DNA of 64,000 nucleotides, from NCBI GenBank assembly GCA_035048495.1, contig CM068553.1, positions 15,563,190 to 15,627,189 on the forward strand. The letters are read 5' to 3'. Positions within the stretch are counted from its first letter, which is position 1. The number at the start of each line of letters is the position of its first letter. Below, one piece after another: positions 23,168 to 33,179 of the stretch. Made by a program: the position numbers and the translations under genes. The notes under the pieces are model-generated. The model was not told where the DNA came from, made no database searches, and saw only the letters and a list, made by a program, of their open reading frames with translations. Origin of the DNA: Euptelea pleiosperma (Eukaryota; Streptophyta; Magnoliopsida; Ranunculales; Eupteleaceae).

Positions 23168-25398
23168 ATGCCAAAAGAATCATTAAAATCCATTCTAAAG
23201 CACGCTGATCCCCAAACTTGGCCTCATCCAGACCTAGATGAGATCCGAGCTAAATACCATATACCCGAGTCAATTGAACTTGAGCATGTGCCCAACTCCC
23301 TTCTCTATTCCCATCATTCGCTGCCGAATCCGAATGTAACATGTTTAACAGTCGGACAACTTCTCTCGGGTATTCCCCTTCCGCTTACTCCCTTTGCCCG
23401 AGAGCTACTAAATTTCTACAAAGTTGCTCCGGGTCAGGTGAATACCAATTTTTGGCGTATGGTACGTTCGTTTGAACGTATTAGGGACATATGGGGCCGA
23501 GGTCCTTCCCTTGAGGATGTTCGCCGACAACATTTCCTTAAAAAGGTTCCCAAGGAGCGGGGGGAGAATTCAGATATAACTTTCTACTTCTTGGCAACCC
23601 AGACCCGAAGACTCCCAATCCTAGAGAGGATCCAGGATTGCGATAAATCGTGGCAATGCTACCCTGTGTTCTTATCAGGGGATTGGGAGAGAGGATCCGA
23701 GGATGACGCCCCAGGTCTCCTGTATAAAAGTTTTAATTTTGAAGGTACCCGGGTATTTTTCCAAAAATAAATCACTCTTTTTGTTTCAACAAGTCTCTAA
23801 TTTCTTTCACAATGTTTTGCAGATGTGAATACGGATAGTTCTTTTGCCTTCCCCGAGGATACGCTTCCTCTGTGCTTCGATCTGCGCCGACTTCCTTCTC
23901 TTATCTATCAACGTTTAGTCGGTCTCAACACTCTCGGCTATTCTCGGGTTTGTGTTGATCCGACGTCCGAGGAGTTGAGCCAAACAATACCCGAGGGAGA
24001 ATTTCTTCGAAAACTTCCTCTCGGATTCTCCACCGATCCAGCCGAACCTCGTCAATCGAAGAAAAAAGCTAAGAGGTTAAAACCTCAGGTCTCATCTTCG
24101 GATACCCCAGTTCGAGCTGACTCTGAAGCCACGGAGTCCGAGGTAGTTGACGTTGATCCAATTTCTTATTATATTCCTATCTCGTCCGATTCGAGTTCGG
24201 TCACTCTTTCTTTTGGATCCAGCTCTTCATCTTCATCTTCATCTTTTGACCCTTTTCTTGAAATCGCACAGTCTCTCGGGAGATCTTACCGAACCGGATT
24301 CCGAGACATGGGACGACTTCAAGCGGATGTTGGAGCCGACTCTCCCATACGTCAGAAAAGGAAGAGTTCTGGGCAGGGTTTGCCCCGAGTCACCAAGAAG
24401 CCGGCTACAAAGAGTAGGGAAGCTGGTCAATCCAGCCAAAACGCCTCGGCTCGTGATGAGGCACCTCTGAACTCTGCACCTCCCATTATTATTCTTCCGG
24501 GTGCAGATGTTCCTGAGTCGGCGTCTCTGCCCCAAGAAGCTGAAAAATCCCAAAGCCAGCCTTCCGGATCCCAGCATGAGCCTGGGAAAGTTGCTCAGAA
24601 GGAAGGACGTCACGAACAGGTCCACCAGCATAAAAGTCCTGTTCCCAAACCTTCGGATGTCTTCCGGCCCCGACCAGTCCTGAAGTCGGGTAAATCTGTT
24701 GTTCTCGGCGATAGAGCCATAAAGAATGCCTCGGTGGCTTCTGCAATTGTGGAGCAGATCCGACTCCCTGCTGATATTGAACATTATAATCGGCAAAATG
24801 AGGAATCTCTTCTCGGCTCATACTACACTTCAACCTTCTCCGTAAGTTCCAAAATGTATTTACATATACATTTGTTTCGCCCATCCTCTGTATAACATGC
24901 TTGTAATTTGGTTGGTTGCAGAGTATAAACTCGGTGCATTCGCTGGTGCCCAAGCTCAACAACAAGCTCAAAGCGTCCGAGAATGATCTGCACGCCACCC
25001 AAGCCCGGAATCGGACCCTGCAAGGTCAAGTTTCCAAAGCTAAGGACGAGGCGGGGAAAGCTCAAGCTGCTGCCAAGACATCTGAGAATGAAGCTACCCG
25101 TCTTCGTCAGGCTTTGGCAGAATCTGAGTCGGCGCGTCGGGCTCTGGAGAAGATGATGGCCGAGAAGGAGGCCAAATTTGAAGCCGAAAAAGAGGCTCTG
25201 GATGCTGCTCTCGCAGCTAAATACCAGAATGAAGTTCAAGAACTACTTGCCCCTGTTAATAAAAGGGTCGATCGCCTTCGTGCCGAGCGAGATCGTCTAC
25301 AAGACATAGTAGACAAGTATGATCTCCCCGACGAGGATGACGCGGAGGCCGAGAAGAATCCTGAGGAGGGAGAATTACCCGACTCCGAGAAAAAATGA
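23168..25398 (+). CDS. Antisense three-exon gene of the Tat element (putative gypsy-type 'Transposase_28'-like protein)
   Basis: Reads opposite to gag-pol. Exons 23168-23744, 23823-24841 and 24922-25398 join through two GT-AG introns (78 and 80 bp) whose phases (1 and 0) fit, giving about 690 residues. Exon 1 has a globular start with LPLTPFARELLNFYKVAPGQ and NTNFWRMVRSFERI, resembling the plant 'putative gypsy type transposon' family (Transposase_28). Exon 2 is Ser-, Pro- and Lys-rich, probably disordered. Exon 3 is a long Ala/Glu/Lys coiled coil (about 24970-25260) ending in an acidic tail. The function of this family is unknown. The first donor (GAAG/GTACCC) is a weaker match than the others. 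The gene is convergent with pol. Confidence 0.8.
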
Positions 25399-25639
25399 AC
25401 TTCTCTTTTAATTTTTGACATGTAATTAAGATACTTTGGGGAGGTTTCGACCTTTTTCCCCTAGGAACTTTCTTCTTTCTTTTTAACGTCAAATATAATC
25501 GTTACAATGCTTCATTTGCCATTTCTTTTTCGCATAGTAAAATTGAATCCGACTTATTATTTAGTAATTACAATGCTCGTATTTGTAACTTCAAACGCGA
25601 CTTTAACCAAGAATCAATCCGAATCCGACTTCATTTCTG

Positions 25640-26165
25640 AACGTAACTTCAATCCTAATCCGACTCCATTTCGGAAGTGGACCGAGGACTTCAATCCGGA
25701 TCCGACTCCATTTCTGAAGTGGACTGGGAACTTCAAAATCGGATCCGACTTCATTTCTGAGGTGGACTGGGAACTTCAAATCCGGATCCGACTCCATTTC
25801 TGAAGTGGACCAGGAACTTCAAATCTGAATCCGACTCCATTGCTGAAGTGGATCAGTACTTCAAATCCGGATCCGACTCCATTTCTGAAGTGGACCAGGA
25901 ACTTCAATCTGAATCCAACTCCATTTCTGAAGTGGATCAGTACTTCAAATCCGGATCCGACTCCATTTCTGAAGTGGATCAGGAACTTCAAATCCGGATC
26001 CGACTCCATTTCTGAAGTGGATCAGGAACTTCAATCTGAATCCAACTCCATTTCTGAAGTGGATCAGTACTTCAAATCCGGATCCGACTCCATTTCTGAA
26101 GTGGACCAGGAACTTCAAATCCGGATCCGACTCCATTTCTGAAGTGGATCAGGAACTTCAATCTG
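25640..26165. repeat. ~43-bp tandem repeat between integrase and the antisense gene
   Basis: About 12 copies of a unit containing GATCCGACTCCATTTCTGAAG and TGGATCAGGAACTTCAA, at 42-45 bp spacing, with alternating sub-variants (FRNGVG-type open frames on both strands are by-products). The array sits in the convergent 3' region of both transcription units. Confidence 0.9.
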
Positions 26166-26234
26166 ACAAATTTCAAGAAGTATCCCATCTTTACTGGCGC
26201 ACAATCTCTTTACAATCTGGTCGTAACTAGTATC

Positions 26235-29200
26235 TCATTGATAAAATTTCTTCAAATTCATTACATTCCAGGGTTTTTCTATGTACTTTCCCTCTATAGT
26301 TTCCAGGTGGTAGCTTCCGGCTTGACCAACCTTCTGAATCAAATACGGTCCTTCCCAATTGGTTGCTAGTTTTCCTGCATTTACTTCTCTTGTATTCTGG
26401 AATACTTTCCTCAGTACTAGGTCTCCTTCTTGGAAATTCCTTTCTTTGACTTTCTTTTGATACCATTTTCTTAGTTTTCGATGATAATCTTCTATTCGGA
26501 CTCGAGCTTGCTCTCTTCGTTCTTCTGCCATATCAACATCGAAAACCTGAGTTTCGAATCCAGAACCTTCTTCCATCCCTTTGTGACGAGTTGTCGCTAC
26601 TACCATTTCTGCTGGTATAACTGCCTCCATCCCAAATGCTAGGGCAAATGGCGAATCTCCAGTTGATCTTCTAGACGTAGTCCGATAAGCCCATAGAACA
26701 CCATCTAGTAATTCTGCCCATTTCCCTTTGGCTTTTTCAAGTCTCTTCTTCAAGTTTTCTAAAATCACTTTGTTGGTTGCTTCAGCCTGTCCATTACCTT
26801 GGGGGTACATGGGAGCGGAGAACAATTGTTTTATCCCGAATTTTTCGCAGAAATAGGCGATTTTACTGCCTCGAAACTGTGCCCCATTATCTGAGATAAA
26901 AGCATAAGGGAGGCCAAACCTGGTGACGATCTTCTCCCACAAAAATTTTTCCACTTCTTCTTCTCGAACTTGTTGTAAAGCCACTGCCTCTACCCATTTT
27001 GTGAAATAATCGGTAGCAACTAACATGTATTGTTTCTTTCCTGGGGCCATAGGAAGAGGTCCAACTACGTCAAGGCCCCATAGTGCAAACGGCCATGGGC
27101 TAGCTACTGAGTGTAATTCTCCAGCAGGAGCATGGATTGTTCGTGCGTGTTTCTGGCATTTTTCGCACTTCTTTGCATATTTCTTTGCATCCTCTTGCAT
27201 GTAAGGCCAATAGTATCCTTGAGTCCAAGCTTTATGGGCTAAAGATCTTCCTCCTGAATGATTTCCACATTCTCCTTCATGAATTTCGACCATGATCTGT
27301 TGAGCTTCTGAAGGGGTAACACATTTCAACCATGGTCCCCCTGCTGATTTTCGGTATAGCTCGCCCCCAAGTAAACTATATCGCTTGGCCCTTTCTTCAA
27401 TTCGTCTGGCCACTTTCTTGTCTGGATCTCGGATTCCATCTCTTATAAATCTTATGATTGGTGTCATCCAGGTGTCATCTTCTTCTGTCTGAGAACATTC
27501 TTCCACAAATGATATGCTCGGGATGGCTAAAAACTCTATTGAGATAGATCTTCTCTCGGTTTCTCTTAGCATCGCTGCTACATAGGCCAAGGCGTCTGCA
27601 TGACGATTCTCTCCCCTGTTTATGTGAAACAACTTTGCATTTTTGAATTTTCTCATAGCCAGTAATGCTACTTCCAAGTATTTTGCCATCTGTTCATTTT
27701 TCGCCGAAAATTCTCCGTTCACCTGATTTACAACTAGCTGCCAGTCGCTGAAGACTTTTAGTTCTTGTATCTCTAGATTCTCTGCCATTCTTAATCCTGC
27801 CAGAAGTGTTTCATATTCTGCTTCATTGTTCGAGGCCAGAAAACTAAGTCTTATTGCTAGTTCCAGTCTTGTGTTATCAGGTGTAACCAAAATGGCACCT
27901 ATTCCTGCTCCTGTGTTGCTGGCTGACCCATCGACGAAGAGCCTCCATCCGCTCTTTTTATCCCATATATCTAAAGGTCCTTCTGATTCTTCTTCAGTTA
28001 TAATGGGTTCTGGTTCTTCTTCCCAAAATGGATCTTCTATCGGAAAATCTGCCAGAAAATCGGCGACAGTCTGTCCCTTCTCGGCTGTTCTAGGTCTGTA
28101 AGTGATATCGTACTGACCCAAAGCTACTGCCCATTTTTCCATGCGACCAGACTTTTCAAACTTTGTCAGGATGTTCTTGAGAGGGAGGTTTGTGATAACA
28201 ATTATTGGGTGAGCTTGGAAATAAGGTCTTAACCTCTGAGCCGAAAACATTAGAGCCAATCCTGCTTTTTCAATCCTGCTGTAGCGAGTTTCGGCATCCA
28301 ATAGTGTTTTACTGAAAAAGTAAACCGGCCTTTCTGTCCCGTCTCTGTCTCGAATTAGTACTGAACTTACTGCAAATTCCGAGACTGAGAGATATAGTAA
28401 CAAAGGTTCTTCTGCTTCTGGTTTTGATAAGATGGGAGGCTGTCCGAGATACTCTTTCAAATTCTGAAAAGCTTGCTCACATTCATCTTTCCATTCGAAT
28501 TTGGCGTGCTTTTTCAGTAACTGGAATAAAGGTTGACATCGATCCGAGGACTTAGAGATGAATCGATTCAAGGCTGCAATCATTCCAGTTAACTTCTGAA
28601 CTTGTTTCTTGCTGCATGGAGATGGCATTTCTTGCAAAGCTCGGATTTGATCGGGATTGGCCTCTATACCTCTCCTGGTGACAAGGTGCCCAAGGAACTT
28701 GCCCGATGATACTCCAAATGTGCATTTCTCAGGATTTAGCTTCATTTTATACTTTCTCAATACTTGAAAGGTTGATTCTAAATCCCTTAAGTGATCTTCT
28801 CGAATCTTGCTTTTTACTAGCATGTCATCGATATAGACCTCCATTGTTCTTCCGAGTTTGTCCCTGAACATATTCTCTACCAGGCGTTGGTACGTAGCAC
28901 CCGCATTTTTTAGGCCAAAGGGCATCCGTTTGAAGCAGAATGTGCCTCGGTCTGTATAAAATGCGGTTTTTTCTTTATCCGATTCGTACATCAAAATCTG
29001 ATTGTACCCTGAATATCCATCCATAAATGACAGAAGTTCAAATCCGGCTGTCCTGTCAATTAGTTCGTCTATCCGGGGCATGATGTAACTGTCTTTAGGG
29101 CAGACTTTATTCAAATCGGTGAAGTCGATGCAGACTCGAACCTTCCCATTCTTCTTTGGGACTGCTACTATGTTGGCGATCCATTCTGGGCATTGTATTT

Positions 29201-29552
29201 CTTCAATAATTCTGGCTTCAAAAAGTCGGTTGACCTCTTCAGAAACTGCCTGGGCCACCTTTGGGGAGATGCGCCTTAATCTCTGCTTTACTGATTCCGC
29301 CCCATGCTTTATGTTCAGTTGGTGACTTACAATGCTTGGATCAATCCCTGGCATATCCTTCATTGACCATGCAAATACGTCAGTATTTTCTTTCAAAAAT
29401 TTCACTATTAATCCTCTTTCGTCTTGACTCAAGCCAGCGCCCACATAAGTGATTTTCCTTTCTCCTTCCTGTCCGAGCTCTACTGGCTCTATTTCCTCAA
29501 TGGTTCTTGTTCTTTTCTCACTCTCACCCTGGAGCGAAATCTCCTGTAATTG
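26235..29552 (-). CDS. pol: Tat element Pol part: reverse transcriptase, RNase H, second RNase H, integrase
   Basis: Follows the gag-protease frame directly after its TAG with no frame change; the 36 codons between the stop and the next possible (non-ATG) start are open. Domains: RT with NKVCPKDSYIMPRID, FMDGYSGYNQI, FGLKNAGATYQ and the YIDDM active site; RNase H (about residues 360-470); a second RNase H beginning WRLFVDGSASNTGAGIG with NNEAEYE; an HHCC zinc finger (H..H, CEKCQKH); the integrase core with GLDVVGP, ISDNGAQF and GNGQAEATNK carrying D, D and E; and a C-terminal KVFQNT..GPYLI region. There is no stop or shift over about 1,100 codons. Confidence 0.95.
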   Translation of the reverse strand, partial: QLQEISLQGESEKRTRTIEEIEPVELGQEGERKITYVGAGLSQDERGLIVKFLKENTDVFAWSMKDMPGIDPSIVSHQLNIKHGAESVKQRLRRISPKVAQAVSEEVNRLFEARIIEEIQCPEWIANIVAVPKKNGKVRVCIDFTDLNKVCPKDSYIMPRIDELIDRTAGFELLSFMDGYSGYNQILMYESDKEKTAFYTDRGTFCFKRMPFGLKNAGATYQRLVENMFRDKLGRTMEVYIDDMLVKSKIREDHLRDLESTFQVLRKYKMKLNPEKCTFGVSSGKFLGHLVTRRGIEANPDQIRALQEMPSPCSKKQVQKLTGMIAALNRFISKSSDRCQPLFQLLKKHAKFEWKDECEQAFQNLKEYLGQPPILSKPEAEEPLLLYLSVSEFAVSSVLIRDRDGTERPVYFFSKTLLDAETRYSRIEKAGLALMFSAQRLRPYFQAHPIIVITNLPLKNILTKFEKSGRMEKWAVALGQYDITYRPRTAEKGQTVADFLADFPIEDPFWEEEPEPIITEEESEGPLDIWDKKSGWRLFVDGSASNTGAGIGAILVTPDNTRLELAIRLSFLASNNEAEYETLLAGLRMAENLEIQELKVFSDWQLVVNQVNGEFSAKNEQMAKYLEVALLAMRKFKNAKLFHINRGENRHADALAYVAAMLRETERRSISIEFLAIPSISFVEECSQTEEDDTWMTPIIRFIRDGIRDPDKKVARRIEERAKRYSLLGGELYRKSAGGPWLKCVTPSEAQQIMVEIHEGECGNHSGGRSLAHKAWTQGYYWPYMQEDAKKYAKKCEKCQKHARTIHAPAGELHSVASPWPFALWGLDVVGPLPMAPGKKQYMLVATDYFTKWVEAVALQQVREEEVEKFLWEKIVTRFGLPYAFISDNGAQFRGSKIAYFCEKFGIKQLFSAPMYPQGNGQAEATNKVILENLKKRLEKAKGKWAELLDGVLWAYRTTSRRSTGDSPFALAFGMEAVIPAEMVVATTRHKGMEEGSGFETQVFDVDMAEERREQARVRIEDYHRKLRKWYQKKVKERNFQEGDLVLRKVFQNTREVNAGKLATNWEGPYLIQKVGQAGSYHLETIEGKYIEKPWNVMNLKKFYQ

Positions 29553-29558
29553 CTATTT
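29538..29558 (-). promoter_or_regulatory. In-frame TAG between gag-protease and pol in a readthrough-type context
   Basis: On the minus strand the junction reads GAC AAA TAG CAA TTA CAG GAG. The hexamer after the stop, CAATTA, fits the CARYYA rule known for leaky UAG codons (type I context of tobamoviruses). Reading frames before and after the stop are the same. Inference: Pol is made as a low-level readthrough product of Gag. Confidence 0.75.
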
Positions 29559-31676
29559 GTCAGACGTCCCAATTTCCTCGGGGTTTTCTCTAGGGTTTGA
29601 CAGTCCCTTTGTCATGGCTGTTTGGCATTTTTGAGCTGCACTCTGATCTCCGCGTATTTCAAACAGTCCCTGAGAAGTAGGGAATCTGATTGTCTGATAG
29701 TAAGTAGATGGTACCGCTTTCATGCTATGCGTCCATCGTCTGCCCAAGATGATGTTATACGAAGATCTGTCATCTACTACCAAGAATCTTGTCATTACTG
29801 TGATTGGTCCTGCTGTCACAGGTAAGACAATTTCTCCCAAAGGTTCTGAGGCAGCTCCATTAAATCCATATATCGCTGCTCTTGAAGGTTCTAGAGCGGA
29901 TATGCTAATGCCCATATTATCGAATGCGGATTTGAACAAAATCTCCACTGAACTTCCGCAATCGATCAGGATTCTTTTAACCGAGAAATTTCCAACTGCT
30001 AAGGAAATTACCAAGGCATCATTGTGCGGTGCCGAGACCTTCTCCAGGTCTTTATCAGAAAACCAAATTGCCCTGCTAGGGTCGACCCCCTTTATCAATG
30101 AACCCTCAACTGGTCTAGGCTCGGTTGAGACTTCCATTACTTCTTGCATGCTCATGGTTCGCCGGACTTTATCCCGATGAGCACTGTTGGTTTCTGATGG
30201 TCCACCATATATCACGTGGATGATAGTTTTTGGTGGGCCTTCTTCATCCGATGGAGCTTTCTTTGGTTGTTCTTTGACAACCTCTTCTCTGACCCCTGTC
30301 TGGACCACGAATTGCGGTATTTTTCCTCTATCAACTAGATCTTGGATAAATCCCTGCAACGCGTAACATCGATCAGTTGCATGGTCCCTCGCCTTGTGAT
30401 ACGCACAATATGGTCTCTCTGGGCGATCTTCATATGTTCTTCTGGGGGGTCTGTAAAAGGATCTTTCCCTGATGCTCTCCAAAATTACAGATAGAGATGC
30501 TGTCAGGGGAGTATATTCCCTATTCTGGAATTGCTTCTTCTTCTCTTCTGGTTCCTTTCTCGCAGATTCGGTACTGCTTCTCTTTTCTCCTCGTTTCTCA
30601 CTGCTTCTCCCTGCTGAAGTCTTCACTTCTTGTACCTGACTCTTCTGGGCCTCATTCCTGGCCCGAATTGATTCGTCCACTCGAATGTGTTCCTCGATAA
30701 CTAGATAAGCATCTTCTAGTTGGGAGAAATTTCGTATCACCAGAGTTTCGTGAGCTCTACTTCCTGCGAGAACCCCGATCTGCAGCGCATATGCGGCAGT
30801 TTTCTCGTCCATCTGGTCTACTAATGTAACCTCTTTCTTGAATCGAGTCAGATAATCTCGTAGAGATTCATTTTCTGTCTGTCGAACACTTAGCAAAGAA
30901 GTTACATTTAGCATCTGCTTTCTCTGGTGATAATAGTGTCGTACGAATGCATCTTCCAAATCTTCGAAGATTTGTATGGAGTCGGGACCAAGGTTGTGAA
31001 ACCAAGTTAGGGCCGGGCCTTTAAGACTTGCAGGAAAAAGTCGACATCTTAATCCATCATAAACTGGTGACTCCCAGAGCACCATGAGTTGTTTATAGTG
31101 TAGCATGTGTTCTACTGGATCTGATGATCCGTCGAACATTTCAAATTTTGGCTGTACAAATCTCTTTGGGATCTCCGATCTTAGGATCCCCTCAGAAAAT
31201 GGCGAAGATCTCAACATCCTCAGGGCTTCCCTGGATGCTCCAGCTGCCGATTTTTGTCCCAGTTCCGGCCTTCTTTCTCTGTCTTTCCTGATCATCTCAG
31301 TTACTTTCTCCACCGTGACTAAGCGATCAGGGTTTGGCTGCGTTTCTATCTTTTCTGCCGGTTCACGACCGGGTGCATGTGATTCTCTCCTGTTAGAGCT
31401 GATCTCTAATTCTTTCTTTCCAACTTCTTCTTCGTGATAAGTTTTGCTTGAATCTCTCTGACAGCCTTCCGAGGCTTGTAATTTTAATGCTTCATTCTCT
31501 TTTCTGATCTCCTTTATGTCTTCTCGCATGGCAGCCATTTCTGCCATTAACATCTGGGCTATTCTCTCTAAACCCGTTTGAGCTGGGACGTCAGCCTCAC
31601 TATTCTCTGGCTGAGCCCTGACGTCCTCATCCACTTCCTTTTCCTTAGAAGCCCCAGGTAATCTTCGCGGAGGCAT
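29553..31676 (-). CDS. gag: Tat element Gag and protease
   Basis: Start chosen at the ATG of MPPRRLPG (31676); the frame is open further upstream to 31787 but that part overlaps the LTR edge and primer site. Features: a charged N-terminal half; a retrotransposon gag domain around FVQPKFEMFDGSSDP, ALTWFHNLGP and LRDYLTRFKKEV; an arginine-rich linker; a zinc-knuckle-like CAYHKARDHATDRCYAL; and an aspartic protease with ILIDCGSSVEILF, where the usual DTG/DSG is DCG, and ILGRRWTH. It ends at the TAG 29553-29555. The polyprotein forms particles and processes itself. Confidence 0.92.
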   Translation of the reverse strand: MPPRRLPGASKEKEVDEDVRAQPENSEADVPAQTGLERIAQMLMAEMAAMREDIKEIRKENEALKLQASEGCQRDSSKTYHEEEVGKKELEISSNRRESHAPGREPAEKIETQPNPDRLVTVEKVTEMIRKDRERRPELGQKSAAGASREALRMLRSSPFSEGILRSEIPKRFVQPKFEMFDGSSDPVEHMLHYKQLMVLWESPVYDGLRCRLFPASLKGPALTWFHNLGPDSIQIFEDLEDAFVRHYYHQRKQMLNVTSLLSVRQTENESLRDYLTRFKKEVTLVDQMDEKTAAYALQIGVLAGSRAHETLVIRNFSQLEDAYLVIEEHIRVDESIRARNEAQKSQVQEVKTSAGRSSEKRGEKRSSTESARKEPEEKKKQFQNREYTPLTASLSVILESIRERSFYRPPRRTYEDRPERPYCAYHKARDHATDRCYALQGFIQDLVDRGKIPQFVVQTGVREEVVKEQPKKAPSDEEGPPKTIIHVIYGGPSETNSAHRDKVRRTMSMQEVMEVSTEPRPVEGSLIKGVDPSRAIWFSDKDLEKVSAPHNDALVISLAVGNFSVKRILIDCGSSVEILFKSAFDNMGISISALEPSRAAIYGFNGAASEPLGEIVLPVTAGPITVMTRFLVVDDRSSYNIILGRRWTHSMKAVPSTYYQTIRFPTSQGLFEIRGDQSAAQKCQTAMTKGLSNPRENPEEIGTSDK

Positions 31677-31733
31677 TCTGAATCCGTCTAAATTAATCAA
31701 GCTCTGGAGAGCGCGTAAGTCTTCTTCGATTTC

Positions 31734-31752
31734 CCACAGACGGTGCCAAAAG
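31734..31752 (-). other. Primer binding site of the Tat element
   Basis: One or two bases inside the 5' LTR, the minus strand reads TTTTGGCACCGTCTGTGGG. The TGG fits a tRNA CCA end. The tRNA was not identified here; Ogre/Tat elements are generally reported to use tRNA-Arg, which should be checked. Confidence 0.7.
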
Positions 31753-31753
31753 A

Positions 31754-32794
31754 TGTAGGAAATAAATCCACACACCCCAAAATACACGCTTTTTCCACGG
31801 GCTTGATGTCCTTTGTGCTGTTGGATCCGAGGTCCCGGGACAGATCCGAGGTCAGACTCCGAGGTGTCCGAGGTTAGGTTCCGAGGTACCCGAGGTGTCC
31901 AAGATCAGATTCCGAGGAGTCCGAGGTCAGATTCCGAGGAGTCCGAGGTGTCCGAGATCAGATTCCGAGGAGTCCGAAGAGAGGTTCCGAGACCGCCGAA
32001 TGATCCTGCAAATAACTCAATGTGGTGGAATTCCACCAAATGAGCCTCCGATGCTTAAGTCAATCTTCTGAGTAAAAATTATAATCTAGCTTCAATCTCC
32101 AAAATCCCCTTTTTCTACTGTAGCAAATGCTACTATTTATAGTATTCAAAACTAGATATTTATGCAGATATTTTATATGGACCAGTAAGAACTCACCATG
32201 TGTCTTTCGATAATAATTCTTCAAGTCTAAAAGTAATTCCGAGGTTTCCGAGGTTTCCGAGGTTACCGAATATCATATCCGAGACTTCCGAGGATCCCGA
32301 ATAAGGTAAATAAGATCAAATGCCAAAATCAGCCATTAGCACCCGAGAACCCGAGGTCATAATTCATGGACCCGAGGTCATAATGCAACAAGATCCGAGA
32401 TATCCGAGCTCAATCACCTTTGGATCCGACTAGTCCGAGGTACCCGAGGTCAATTCGTCATGGGATCCGAGGAGTCCGACGTACCCGAGCAATCCGAGGT
32501 ACCCCGAGGTCAACTTGTTGGTTGGATCCGACTAACCCGAGGTATCCGAGACCCCGAGGTCAATCTGTCATGGATCCGAGGAGTCCGAGGTACCCGAGGT
32601 CAATTTGTCATGGATCCGAGGAGTCCGAGGTACCCGAGGTCAATTTGTCATGGGATCCGAGGAGTCCGAGGTATCCGAGGTCCCCAGTAAAGTTTTTGCA
32701 ATTCCCAGTTTCCGGCTAACCACGTGTCAGTCGAAGCATGTGACACGTGGCACAATCGCATACGTCCACGTGTCAACAGATTTTATCCCCCACA
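31754..32794 (-). repeat. 5' LTR of the Tat element
   Basis: 1041 bp. It differs from the 3' LTR by one extra 9-bp unit (CCGAGGTTT, near 32240) and three substitutions that I can see (near 31760, 31786 and 32713). A TATA-like CTATAAATAG on the minus strand lies at 32133-32142. Confidence 0.95.
32133..32142 (-). promoter_or_regulatory. Likely TATA box for gag-pol transcription
   Basis: Minus strand CTATAAATAG inside the 5' LTR, about 380 bp before the LTR's downstream end; the same sequence is in the 3' LTR. Confidence 0.55.
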
Positions 32795-32821
32795 AACTAT
32801 TCATGGTAATCAAAAGCTACT

Positions 32822-33010
32822 GAAATTTTTTTAGATGAACAGGACATGCAGAGGACTCTCGTGGCCCTACATAGATCATTTTTTGTGCCTAATGATTGTG
32901 GATGTTCAACCCACATATTGGTGGATAAACACACAAAAAATCAGCTTGATTGATGATTTCTAGCCATTGGATTTACTACTCAAAAAGCATGCGTGAATCC
33001 AATGGCTAGA
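32822..33010. mobile_element. M1-related MITE, left portion
   Basis: GAAATTTTTTTAGATGAACAGG, then CGTGGCCCTACATAGATC, GGTGGATAAACACAC and GATTGATGATTTCTAGCC, similar to the left arm of the MITE at 38060-38440. Followed to about 33170 by short AT-rich repeats with two GTGGAATTCCA palindromes. Confidence 0.55.
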
Positions 33011-33179
33011 ATCAAATCCAAGACATCTAATTTATATATTGACCAATATAATATTACAAACAGACTTCTCATACGCGTAGTGGAATTCCATTAAAGTCTG
33101 AGACTTCTCATACGAGCAGTCTGAGCCTGACCTTTTATCAAACAAGTGGTGGAATTCCACTATTCAAGTTAAAAACAGA

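Larger units (their letters stand above)
21686..32794 (-). mobile_element. Complete young Ty3/gypsy retrotransposon, Tat type
   Basis: 11.1 kb element transcribed on the minus strand. LTRs lie at 31754-32794 (5') and 21686-22717 (3'), each TG..CA, flanked by the 5-bp duplication AACTA (21681-21685 and 32795-32799). By eye the LTRs differ by three substitutions and one 9-bp indel. Minus-strand order: 5' LTR, primer binding site, gag with protease, an in-frame TAG, RT-RNase H-second RNase H-integrase, tandem repeats, an antisense gene, purine-rich tract, 3' LTR. The second (archaeal-like) RNase H, the large size, and the extra antisense gene with repeats downstream of integrase are known Tat-lineage traits. 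All ORFs are open, so it may be active. Confidence 0.95.

Noticed and set aside
24239..25239. Minus-strand frames of 138-185 aa opposite the antisense gene
   Set aside because: Shadows of the plus-strand coding exons; they lack codon structure and known motifs.
25603..26142. FRNGVGSGFEV-type and FLKWIRNF-type repeat frames on both strands
   Set aside because: By-products of the 43-bp tandem array; neither has a plausible start context or a domain.
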